A stretch of DNA of 64,000 nucleotides. Source: a virus. A program made the position numbers and the translations under genes. Below are positions 34,143 to 41,125 of the stretch, one piece after another. The notes beneath the pieces are model-generated. The model saw nothing but the letters and a program-made list of their open reading frames with translations, was not told the DNA's origin and did not search any database. The stretch is taken from IMG/VR virus record IMGVR_UViG_3300046167_000476, positions 1 to 64,000 of that record, one strand, 5' to 3'. Each line of letters opens with the position of its first letter. Within the stretch, counting starts at the first letter, position 1.

Positions 34143-34406
34143 ATGGTGCGTAAAATAATAAGAAGTAGGTTTAAGGATTTATCTTGCTATCAACTAAATC
34201 CTCAAAGATCAATAACTAATTATTATATGACACTTAGTGACAATAGCGAGTTAAATATGAGGTCTTATGTGGGTAAACAAAGAGTGAAAATAACTAACGG
34301 CCTTGCTAGATTAGTGTATCTAGAAAAATACTTAATAAAAAACTACGACTTAGACTCAGTGCAAGACGTAATCGAGGTTGATGGTGTATTATATAAAAGA
34401 ATATAA
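34143..34406 (+). CDS. Early protein, 87 aa, basic
   Basis: VRKIIRSRFKDLSCYQLNPQ RSITNYYMTLSDNSELNMRS then KQRVKITNGLARLVYLEKYL. The reading frame is open upstream to about 34078 and looks coding there, so the true start may be upstream or shared with the 33953 gene. Function unknown. Confidence 0.5.
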   Translation: MVRKIIRSRFKDLSCYQLNPQRSITNYYMTLSDNSELNMRSYVGKQRVKITNGLARLVYLEKYLIKNYDLDSVQDVIEVDGVLYKRI

Positions 34407-34622
34407 ACACGGTGGAGGGCTTAGTACGGCTACGGTATTTTAAGTAGTTAAGCTAACGAAGATCTTCTAATGTGTTTATTAGTCAGCGAATAAATAACGA
34501 CCGCGACAAAGTGTGGGGAATGTCTGGCGAATAGTAGAGTTTTACGGTATATAGCTCTCTCTAAATAAGAAAACCGACAACTAGGTCAGGCAAAAAATAT
34601 AAATGTAATTAAATAAATAAAA
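34407..34622 (+). ncRNA. Possible structured RNA
   Basis: A 216-nt gap without a credible ORF, more GC-rich than its surroundings (GGTGGAGGGCTTAGTACGGC and CGACCGCGACAAAGTGTGGG). Contains a perfect palindrome GAAGATCTTC, CTAATGTGTTTATTAG, a repeated GCGAATA, and a promoter-like AAAATATAAATGTAA at the end. It could be a phage sRNA. No known family is recognised and I see no tRNA. Confidence 0.35.
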
Positions 34623-34871
34623 ATGTCAAGATTAACAATTTACGAAAGGCTAAAACCTGAAATCAAACAAGCCCTAGCTTCACAAGAAAAAAAATACAGT
34701 ACTTCTGTAAGATCAATTATAACTACGCTTAGCAGTACTAAGTTCTATAGTGACTTAAAAATATGTGACGTTAGCTCGTTATATACTTTTGCTGATATAG
34801 AGTTGCACAAAGTTTCTGCATGGGATTTTAAGTATGGTGATAACATTTTAATATCAGAAAAAAATGACTAA
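34623..34871 (+). CDS. Early protein, 82 aa
   Basis: SRLTIYERLKPEIKQALASQ EKKYSTSVRSIITTLSSTKF, helical N-terminal half; overlaps the next ATG by 8 nt. Function unknown. Confidence 0.55.
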   Translation: MSRLTIYERLKPEIKQALASQEKKYSTSVRSIITTLSSTKFYSDLKICDVSSLYTFADIELHKVSAWDFKYGDNILISEKND

Positions 34872-35520
34872 GTATATAACAGATGAGTTAATAGCTAAAA
34901 AAATGGCTGAAAAAGGTTGGATTGAAGGCTGTGACGATGAGCATGCTAGAAACCAAGTACTTGTACACTATGAGTGTGAAGTAACTGATCAATGGCAAAA
35001 CCCTGACTTTAGTGTATACGAAGAATCAACAGCTGATGGTTACTCTGTGTGGATTGCTACTGCTAATGACAAAAGTATAAATGTTAGTGAAGATGTATAC
35101 TACTACGAAAACGAACTTACAGACGTATTATACGAAGCTATACCTGATTACAGCAATATATACTGTGACAACTACGACTTTGTTGAAGACGCTATTACTA
35201 GACACTATGAAGATTTAATGTGTAGAATAGAAGATGAAACTATAGATGAATTGCTTGATGAAGGCTACAACCATAAAATAACTGACCCTATAAATACACT
35301 GCAATACATAGAGATGATCTCTCAAGATTGTAGTTTTTTAGACGGTAGCTCAAGAGCTATAAATCTAACAGTAGATGAAGACTATAGGTACTTAAACTAT
35401 GCTAGTCAAATAATTAAAGACAGAGCCAGGTATGAGATTGTAGCTAATCATTATGGTCTAACTATCGAAAGAGCTGTTAAAGGTGAATTAATATTTAAAG
35501 AATTAAAAAATGAAAACTAA
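34864..35520 (+). CDS. Acidic early protein, 218 aa
   Basis: Very acidic (VYYYENELTDVLYEAIPDYS NIYCDNYDFVEDAITRHYED). The C-terminal segment (IIKDRARYEIVANHYGLTIE RA) is helical. No catalytic motif. High Asp/Glu/Tyr content could mimic DNA. Overlaps the next gene by 11 nt. Confidence 0.55.
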   Translation: MTKYITDELIAKKMAEKGWIEGCDDEHARNQVLVHYECEVTDQWQNPDFSVYEESTADGYSVWIATANDKSINVSEDVYYYENELTDVLYEAIPDYSNIYCDNYDFVEDAITRHYEDLMCRIEDETIDELLDEGYNHKITDPINTLQYIEMISQDCSFLDGSSRAINLTVDEDYRYLNYASQIIKDRARYEIVANHYGLTIERAVKGELIFKELKNEN

Positions 35521-35773
35521 AGAACAAACAGTACCTAAGTGGTTTAAAGGTATGATTTACGACAAAGGTGAATTAGTAACAAACCCTTTCAGTGGAGATA
35601 GCTATGAACTCAATGGTGTTGAGCTATCAATGTATGACTTCATAATGGGTAGTCAATATGTAATGGAGGTAGCACCTAAAACAGTTACTGAAAAACAAAT
35701 TAACGAGTTTCATAAAGCATTATCTTGGTTTCGTAAGAACAACAGTGATGCGTATATGACGTTACTTGATTAA
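35510..35773 (+). CDS. Early protein, 87 aa
   Basis: VPKWFKGMIYDKGELVTNPF SGDSYELNGVELSMYDFIMG, then LSWFRKNNSDAYMTLLD. A conserved small family in large marine phages from memory; no function known. Confidence 0.6.
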   Translation: MKTKEQTVPKWFKGMIYDKGELVTNPFSGDSYELNGVELSMYDFIMGSQYVMEVAPKTVTEKQINEFHKALSWFRKNNSDAYMTLLD

Positions 35774-35774
35774 T

Positions 35775-35815
35775 TTACAAACAAAATTTATTCACTAATG
35801 GATAATAAACTAAAT
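35775..35815 (+). promoter_or_regulatory. Early promoter-like motif P5
   Basis: TTACAAACAAAA, 13 nt, GGATAATAAACTAAAT, 24 nt before the ATG at 35839; the downstream half is the least conserved of the five. Confidence 0.65.
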
Positions 35816-35838
35816 ATTAACAATTAAATTAAATACTT

Positions 35839-36072
35839 ATGAACAGATTAGTTTTACCAATGCAGACTGTAGACGTTAACTCTACAGCAATTGACAGAGC
35901 AAGTTACAAGTACGACAACTACAGACTTACTCTTACGTTTAACAACGGTGGCCGTTATAATTACGAAGGCGTACCGAACCATGTCTTTGAAGGTTTAAGA
36001 TCTTCACAGTCAAAGGGTAAATTCATTAACAAGTATGTCTTACCAGTTTACAAATGTAATACTGCTAACTAA
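35839..36072 (+). CDS. KTSC-domain protein
   Basis: 77 aa with the KTSC pattern: VNSTAIDRASYKYDNYRLTL TF then NNGGRYNYEGVPNHVFEGLR SS, KGKFINKYVL. In the family this is a small beta barrel often fused to ATPases or found alone; its biochemical role is not settled. Behind promoter P5. Confidence 0.8.
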   Translation: MNRLVLPMQTVDVNSTAIDRASYKYDNYRLTLTFNNGGRYNYEGVPNHVFEGLRSSQSKGKFINKYVLPVYKCNTAN

Positions 36073-36327
36073 ATGACAGACAAAGAGTTAGACGTTTTAG
36101 CTAATAAAGTTGCTGATATTATTCTAACTGCTTTACAAAAAAAGCAAGACGAATGGGATCAGCAATTTAATATTAGTGTCGAGCAAGAGACAAAAGAGCT
36201 AGTGCTTGAAGAGATATACCACTGGAAAGGAGAATTAAAGAGAGCTGAAGAACAAGAAGATTATGCTAAAGCTGCTCTTATACACGGAAAAATAAAATAC
36301 TTAGAAAATAAAATAAAAGAATTATGA
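36073..36327 (+). CDS. Early coiled-coil protein with UVR-like motif, 84 aa
   Basis: ATG follows the KTSC stop directly. The end, LKRAEEQEDYAKAALIHGKI KYLENKI, matches the helical hairpin UVR motif of UvrB/UvrC, suggesting a protein-interaction helix pair. The stop overlaps the ligase start by 4 nt, so it is coupled to ligase. Confidence 0.55.
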   Translation: MTDKELDVLANKVADIILTALQKKQDEWDQQFNISVEQETKELVLEEIYHWKGELKRAEEQEDYAKAALIHGKIKYLENKIKEL

Positions 36328-37151
36328 TAAAACCTATGCTCGCATACAAAGTAGACAAAAAACCTGTCGACTGGTCCGAGAAAGTTTTCTTACAACCTAA
36401 GCTAGATGGCGTGCGTTGTATATTTACCAAAGACGGTGCTTACTCACGTACAGGTAAGGAGTTTAAAAACGTAAGACATATAATGTATGACTTACAGGGC
36501 TTCTTCTCTAAACATCCGTTTACAGTACTAGACGGTGAGCTTTACAACCACGCGTTAAGCAATGACTTTGAGAAAATTATATCTTTAGTTAGAAAACAAA
36601 CTCCAACTGAAGATGATATGAGAGACGCACAGCATCTTGTACAATATCATGTTTATGATACTATTGCAGAAGGTCCTGTGTATGAACAAAGATTTAATTG
36701 GCTGACTACAAATCTACCGATAGCTGCTTCATTAACTCTTATTAAAAATACATTAGTCGAAAGTTATGACGAGGCTAAGATGTTACACAACGTACATTTA
36801 GCTCAGGGCTACGAAGGCTCTATACTTAGACTAAATAAAAGTTACGAACAAAAACGTTCTTACAACTTACAAAAGTTCAAAGACTTTCACGACACTGAAG
36901 CTACTATTGTAGACTACGTAGAAGGTAAAGGTAAGCGACAAGGCACACTTGGTAAGTTTATAATGCTAGATGACGAAGGTATAAGGTTTGGTTGTCCACC
37001 AGGTAAAGGCTACAACTACAAGGATTTAGCAAACATACTCATTAACATTAATGACTACATAGGTCAGCGTGCTACCTTTACTTACTTCGAACGTACTAAG
37101 GCTAATAGCTACAGGCATCCGTTCTTCAAAACAATTAGAAATTATGAGTAA
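36324..37151 (+). CDS. ATP-dependent DNA ligase
   Basis: 275 aa. Adenylation motif I QPKLDGVR with nucleophile K26; YSRTGKEF (motif Ia); DGELY (motif III, E72); EGSILR (motif IV) and LQKFKDF (motif V), then an OB-fold C-terminus (DTEATIVDYVEGKGKRQGTL G). Seals nicks in replication and repair. Length equals a minimal phage ligase with no DNA-binding domain. Confidence 0.93.
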   Translation: MIKPMLAYKVDKKPVDWSEKVFLQPKLDGVRCIFTKDGAYSRTGKEFKNVRHIMYDLQGFFSKHPFTVLDGELYNHALSNDFEKIISLVRKQTPTEDDMRDAQHLVQYHVYDTIAEGPVYEQRFNWLTTNLPIAASLTLIKNTLVESYDEAKMLHNVHLAQGYEGSILRLNKSYEQKRSYNLQKFKDFHDTEATIVDYVEGKGKRQGTLGKFIMLDDEGIRFGCPPGKGYNYKDLANILININDYIGQRATFTYFERTKANSYRHPFFKTIRNYE

Positions 37152-37230
37152 GTTAATATGGAAATTATATAACGAAAACATGATAAGTAAGGAAGTAGCT
37201 ATGATTTTATTAGATAAACATTACGAGTAA
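37144..37230 (+). CDS. Tiny protein overlapping ligase, 28 aa
   Basis: SKLIWKLYNENMISKEVAMI LLDKHYE, overlapping the ligase stop by 8 nt and leaving 2 nt before the next gene. Coupling supports a real short gene; function unknown. Confidence 0.4.
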   Translation: MSKLIWKLYNENMISKEVAMILLDKHYE

Positions 37231-37232
37231 TT

Positions 37233-37370
37233 ATGAATATATTTTATTTACACAGAGATCCAGTTAAAGCTGCTAGAATACAATACAATAAGCATGTAGT
37301 TAAGATGATCTTAGAATCAGCTCAGATGCTTTGTACTGCGCATCATCATTACGACAATGACCTATGGTAG
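37233..37370 (+). CDS. Conserved DNA-metabolism protein, N-terminal part (frameshifted)
   Basis: NIFYLHRDPVKAARIQYNKH VVKMILESAQMLCTAHHHY is the front of a protein family common in cyanophages and other marine phages. In the next frame the DNA continues as VDVPYKKAHYNHPSTIWCRQ of the ORF at 37364, so one indel near 37355-37365 splits it. Likely one gene, 37233-37723. Confidence 0.65.
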   Translation: MNIFYLHRDPVKAARIQYNKHVVKMILESAQMLCTAHHHYDNDLW

Positions 37371-37723
37371 ATGTTCCGTATAAGAAAGCGCATTATAATC
37401 ATCCGTCAACTATATGGTGTAGACAGAACTCACATCAATACATGTGGTTGTATAAACATATGTTAGCGTTAGGAGAAGAATATACTAAAAGATATAACAA
37501 AACACATTTAACAATTACAAAATGCAAAGAAGTTTTAAAACATTTGCCTCTAGGCATGCCGGTGGGTACTTTTACAGAACCTCCTCAATGTATGCCGGAC
37601 GAATACAAAGTGCAAGACGATAGCGTATCCGCATACTGGAATTATTACGAAAATGAAAAACATAAAATAAAGAATAAAGATGAGCAGAAAATTATACGTA
37701 CACAACTTGACAACCAATTTTAG
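37364..37723 (+). CDS. Same conserved protein, C-terminal part
   Basis: 119 aa open: PYKKAHYNHPSTIWCRQNSH QYMWLYKHMLALGEEYTKRY, then GMPVGTFTEPPQCMPDEYKV and AYWNYYENEKH. Conserved His, Asn and Trp and the Y-T-K-R-Y-x-K-T-H motif match marine-phage proteins of unproven function, sometimes compared with pyrimidine-dimer glycosylases. The ATG at 37364 is probably not a real start. Confidence 0.65.
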   Translation: MVDVPYKKAHYNHPSTIWCRQNSHQYMWLYKHMLALGEEYTKRYNKTHLTITKCKEVLKHLPLGMPVGTFTEPPQCMPDEYKVQDDSVSAYWNYYENEKHKIKNKDEQKIIRTQLDNQF

Positions 37724-37780
37724 AGGTATAAAAAATAAGATTGAAAATCTTAAAAAAAATAAAACTAATAAAAAAGGGAC

Positions 37781-37827
37781 TGTGACAACAGCCCATAAGG
37801 TTATATAGTAAGGGGCTAATGTCATAT
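37781..37827. promoter_or_regulatory. Palindromic element C, over a start codon
   Basis: TGACAACAGCC ... GGCTAATGTCA with one A.A and one C.A mismatch. Its reverse complement shares TAGCCCCTTACTATATA with element A, so the two copies point in opposite directions. The right arm contains the ATG (37819) of the HTH protein gene, so binding or folding here would block its translation or transcription. Confidence 0.65.
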
Positions 37828-38439
37828 AAAAGAAACATAAAGTATTTAGTAAGTAGAGGCATCGTATATAGGCAAGATCCTATAAGCGATGTACCTACTG
37901 TAGATACTGACAAGTATATGTTCTTTGAAAATGGTACTTACGAATGCTATACATTGTTTAACACTAATGCTAAGATAACATCTTACAAAAGTCTTAAATG
38001 GCATTTGTATGTTTTATGGTATCTAAATACCACCATGAATCAAGATCAATTTGACAACATGGCTAAAGTTATATGTGATAAAAAAAATGGATTTGTTACC
38101 TTTGATATTAGCTCTTGGCACTATGAAAAAATAGTATATGATGTATTAATGAGTGATCTTGATGAACCACCTAAAAACAAATTACGTAAAGTAATATTTA
38201 AAGATCATAACATGCTGACTGTTAGTGAGAAACTTAGTATAGTTGGCAAACTGATAGGTAAGTCTAGTAATGTAGACAGTGAAGCAATTTATCAATGTAT
38301 GCTAGATATTAATGAGTTTGGTAAAAAAATAACTATAACTAATCTTGCTAGCTTGCTTAATTGCTCAACTAGAACTATATACAGAAACATGAACAATACA
38401 CTAAAGAAAGAAAAAGAATTATTAAACCAACAATTATGA
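37819..38439 (+). CDS. HTH DNA-binding protein, 206 aa
   Basis: The N-terminal half is beta-rich with Tyr and Lys (YRQDPISDVPTVDTDKYMFF; NMAKVICDKKNGFVTFDISS WHY). The C-terminus, ITITNLASLLNCSTRTIYRN MNNTLKKEKELL, is a clear helix-turn-helix. The start codon lies in palindromic element C. I infer a phage regulator that could bind its own dyad and elements A and B; no database check was possible. Confidence 0.65.
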   Translation: MSYKRNIKYLVSRGIVYRQDPISDVPTVDTDKYMFFENGTYECYTLFNTNAKITSYKSLKWHLYVLWYLNTTMNQDQFDNMAKVICDKKNGFVTFDISSWHYEKIVYDVLMSDLDEPPKNKLRKVIFKDHNMLTVSEKLSIVGKLIGKSSNVDSEAIYQCMLDINEFGKKITITNLASLLNCSTRTIYRNMNNTLKKEKELLNQQL

Positions 38440-38546
38440 GACAAAACTTTAATGAGTGGATGGCTAAGATAGGTAATATACATTACGCTAACGATAATTT
38501 AATGGCTAAAGCTTTTGAAAAAATAGATCAATATGAAGAAATATAA
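38436..38546 (+). CDS. Small protein, 36 aa
   Basis: RQNFNEWMAKIGNIHYANDN LMAKAFEKIDQYEEI, coupled to the HTH stop (ATGA) and overlapping the sigma-like start by 14 nt. Helical, acidic end. Unknown function. Confidence 0.4.
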   Translation: MRQNFNEWMAKIGNIHYANDNLMAKAFEKIDQYEEI

Positions 38547-39312
38547 TGTGCAGAATTACGTGAGATACAAAAAAGATGTTAAAACATCTATAGCAAATCT
38601 CGAAGGTAAGTTCTACGATGAGTATACTAGAGATGAACTTATAATTAAGTTCTTGCCTTTAGTAGAAAATCTAGCTAGAAAATTCTCTACATCCGATCAA
38701 GCCTCTGGTATATTAAGTATAAATGACTTAATACAAATAGGTAGTGAAGCATTAGTAAAAGCTGTTAATAAAATAGACTGGCTTGTTATAGATGAATCAC
38801 CAGATGTTGAAAAAACTTTAAAATCATTTTTAAGTAAAAGAGTTAAAGGCGCAATACGTAGAAGAATAGATATAAATAAAGGTGGTATGAGAATACCAGA
38901 ACATAAACTAAACGAAATACGTAAAAATCCAGACAATGAAGATCTAAATAAAATATTTATAACAAGTATGTTTGCTTCACTAGATAACAAACACACGAGC
39001 AAAACTAATACTTATAAGAACGACGACAACGAGATGACTTATGATGTTCCAGATGAAACTAAATCTTATAACATAGATTTAATGAATGCATACCTTATGG
39101 GTATAATGAAACAGTACTTAAGTAACGCAGAATACGAGGTGATAAGACTAAGTTATGGAATGGACTGCGACAAGCACTCAGCTAAACAAATAGCTGTTAA
39201 ATTAAATATAACTGGAGTTAGTAATTACGTGCGAATATCTGAGATAAAAAAGGCTGCAATAGATAAATTAATAGCCAACGTAGATAGCTCGCAAGTGATT
39301 GACTTTCTGTAA
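38533..39312 (+). CDS. Sigma-factor-like protein
   Basis: 259 aa. Region 2: LIIKFLPLVENLARKFSTSD QASGILSINDLIQIGSEALV KAV; then FLSKRVKGAIRRRIDINKGG MRIPEHK (region 2.4/3). Region 4: LSNAEYEVIRLSYGMDCDKH SAKQIAVKLNITGVSNYVRI SEIKKAAIDKL, an HTH. It would redirect host RNA polymerase, probably to the late minus-strand genes. No region 1.1; typical of a phage sigma. Confidence 0.85.
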   Translation: MKKYNVQNYVRYKKDVKTSIANLEGKFYDEYTRDELIIKFLPLVENLARKFSTSDQASGILSINDLIQIGSEALVKAVNKIDWLVIDESPDVEKTLKSFLSKRVKGAIRRRIDINKGGMRIPEHKLNEIRKNPDNEDLNKIFITSMFASLDNKHTSKTNTYKNDDNEMTYDVPDETKSYNIDLMNAYLMGIMKQYLSNAEYEVIRLSYGMDCDKHSAKQIAVKLNITGVSNYVRISEIKKAAIDKLIANVDSSQVIDFL

Positions 39313-39329
39313 GTTAAGTGAAAAAATTT

Positions 39330-39372
39330 ATGTAAAACCTAAAATTAATATGTAATTATATATGTATAGACT
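39330..39372 (+). promoter_or_regulatory. Possible diverged early promoter
   Basis: TTATGTAAAACC and, 13 nt on, GTAATTATATATGTATAG just before the ERF gene resemble the five early motifs but match poorly in the upstream half. Weak. Confidence 0.35.
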
Positions 39373-39375
39373 AAT

Positions 39376-39927
39376 ATGAAATTAAATACTTTAAATGACA
39401 AACTGGCGTCAGTCCAGACAAGATTTAAATCGAAAAAAAGTAGATTTAATTCATTCGGCAAGTACAACTTCAGATCTGCCGAAGACATCCTAGAAGCAAT
39501 AAAACCCTTTCTGTTAGAGTTAGGAGTTAGTGTAAGAATCAATGAAGAAATTATCAGTGTTGATCCATTACCAATGATGCAATCAACCGCTACAATTAGT
39601 GACGGTGATAACGCTATAAACGCTACATCTATAGTTGGCGTAGATTTGAATCAAAAAGGTATGAATGTACCTCAGCAATTTGGTAGTGCATCTTCGTACG
39701 CAAAAAAATATGCGTTAGGTAATTTATTTCTAATTGATGACACTGCAGACAGTGATGCAACGAACACTCACGGTAAAGCACCGAAAGCTAAAAACACATT
39801 AACCTCAGAGAAAGATCCAGCTTATCCAAAAGCAGTGGATTTCATTAAAAAAGGAGGTAAGTTATCAGCTATAAAAGCTAAATACAATATCTCAAAAGAG
39901 ATAGAAACTAAATTAACAACTTTATAA
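39376..39927 (+). CDS. erf: ERF-family single-strand annealing protein
   Basis: 183 aa. KYNFRSAEDILEAIKPFLLE LGVSVRINEEI and GSASSYAKKYALGNLFLIDD TADSDA are the ERF family core (Y-N-F-R-S-A-E-D; S-Y-A-K-K-Y-A). The last ~50 residues are a Lys-rich tail. Works with the exonuclease that follows to anneal complementary ssDNA, and may circularise terminally redundant genomes. The intergenic gap is 1 nt. Confidence 0.88.
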   Translation: MKLNTLNDKLASVQTRFKSKKSRFNSFGKYNFRSAEDILEAIKPFLLELGVSVRINEEIISVDPLPMMQSTATISDGDNAINATSIVGVDLNQKGMNVPQQFGSASSYAKKYALGNLFLIDDTADSDATNTHGKAPKAKNTLTSEKDPAYPKAVDFIKKGGKLSAIKAKYNISKEIETKLTTL

Positions 39928-39928
39928 T

Positions 39929-40669
39929 ATGGACGATTTAACAAGAAAAGATATATTAGAAAAGCTTAAGATAGATGAGCATTACTATGGAGAGTTTGGT
40001 CAACAGTTTAGAAGTAACTCTGATATATCTACATTGTTAAAAAACCCTTTAGCCCTTAACCAACGTCAAGGTACTAATATTAATTTTTTAGTTGGTGGTT
40101 ATTTCCACACTGCTATATTAGAGCCGGATAAACTAAAGAATTTTAAAATAGTAGAATCTACGACAAGAAATACAAAGGCTTATAAGGAGATTTCAGGTGG
40201 TGAAATGTGTCTACTACAACACGAGGTAGACAAGACAGAGCTACTAATTGATACAATGAAACAAAACAAAGTTTGTATGGATCTAATCAATGGTATTAAT
40301 GTCGAGTATGAACAACCTGGAGTTAAACAGATTGAAGGGTTATGGTGGAAAGGTAAAGCAGATATCGTTAATCACGATGAAAAATTAGTTATTGATCTTA
40401 AAACAACAGGTGATATATCAAAATTTAGAAGCTCAGCTTTTCGCTATAACTACGACAGTCAAGCGTACATTTATCGAAGACTGTTCGGCTATGACTTAGT
40501 GTTTATAGCTATAGATAAGAACACACATCAAATAGGAATATTCGACTGTTCAGATGCTTTCTATGAAAGCGGTTTAGATAAAGTACAAAGAGCTGTAGAG
40601 CAGTATAAACTGTTTTACGAAACACCGGATTTCGATCCACAACAATTTTTTATTAACAAGACTTTATAA
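39929..40669 (+). CDS. PD-(D/E)XK exonuclease (RecE/RecB-like)
   Basis: 246 aa. HTAILEP (first Glu motif), GLWWKGKADIVNHDEKLVID LKTTGDIS (D...hhhDLKT, catalytic D and K), then RYNYDSQAYIYRRLFGYDLV. Signature of 5'-3' exonucleases that partner single-strand annealing proteins, here ERF just upstream. Likely a phage recombination and DNA-end processing pair. Confidence 0.85.
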   Translation: MDDLTRKDILEKLKIDEHYYGEFGQQFRSNSDISTLLKNPLALNQRQGTNINFLVGGYFHTAILEPDKLKNFKIVESTTRNTKAYKEISGGEMCLLQHEVDKTELLIDTMKQNKVCMDLINGINVEYEQPGVKQIEGLWWKGKADIVNHDEKLVIDLKTTGDISKFRSSAFRYNYDSQAYIYRRLFGYDLVFIAIDKNTHQIGIFDCSDAFYESGLDKVQRAVEQYKLFYETPDFDPQQFFINKTL

Positions 40670-40681
40670 CAAAAGGAAATT

Positions 40682-40993
40682 ATGGCAAGTATTATTAAAG
40701 CAAACATCAACTTAAATGAAATACCTAAAGACAAAATCTACAAGGGTAAAAAAGGTAACTATCTACCAATTACAATAACAATCAACGATGAAGTTGACAA
40801 CTATGGTAACCAAGGACCTGTAGTAGTAGAACAGTCTAAGGAAGAACGTGAGGCTAAAGCGCCGAAGGTTTATTTAGGTAACGTAAAGGTTGTATGGACT
40901 AATGGTGACAATGTTGCCGCTGCTCCAAGAGATGGTCAACCGCAACAAGCGGCTCCACAGTTAACTGCTCAAGAAGATGATCTTCCGTTTTAA
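40682..40993 (+). CDS. ssb: SSB-like protein
   Basis: 103 aa. IIKANINLNEIPKDKIYKGK KGNYLPITITINDEVDNYGN is an OB-fold-like start, VYLGNVKVVW a closing strand. Disordered Gln/Pro/Ala linker and the acidic hydrophobic tip TAQEDDLPF, the classic SSB tail that docks host replication proteins. Too short for a bacterial SSB but fits small phage SSBs. The ATG of the next gene overlaps its stop by 1 nt. Confidence 0.7.
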   Translation: MASIIKANINLNEIPKDKIYKGKKGNYLPITITINDEVDNYGNQGPVVVEQSKEEREAKAPKVYLGNVKVVWTNGDNVAAAPRDGQPQQAAPQLTAQEDDLPF

Positions 40994-41100
40994 TGTATAG
41001 AAATAACGGAGAGACAGCGTGTCAAGTATGTCATGCTGAAATGGATGTAGAAGAATTTGAATTCTGTGACATATGTCCTCATTGTAGAGATGGAGAATAA
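40993..41100 (+). CDS. Zinc-ribbon peptide, 35 aa
   Basis: TACQVCHAEMDVEEFEFCDI CPHCRDGE: CxxC and CxxC with another Cys between them; a zinc ribbon. Coupled to ssb (TAATG). Perhaps a partner of the replication proteins; unknown. Confidence 0.55.
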   Translation: MYRNNGETACQVCHAEMDVEEFEFCDICPHCRDGE

Positions 41101-41125
41101 TTAAATTAAATTAAATTAAATTAAA
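41101..41125. repeat. TTAAA tandem repeat in the primase leader
   Basis: Five perfect copies that run into the start codon of the primase-helicase gene, leaving no Shine-Dalgarno sequence. An A/T-only leader suits Bacteroidetes-type initiation. Variable copy number is possible. Confidence 0.85.
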
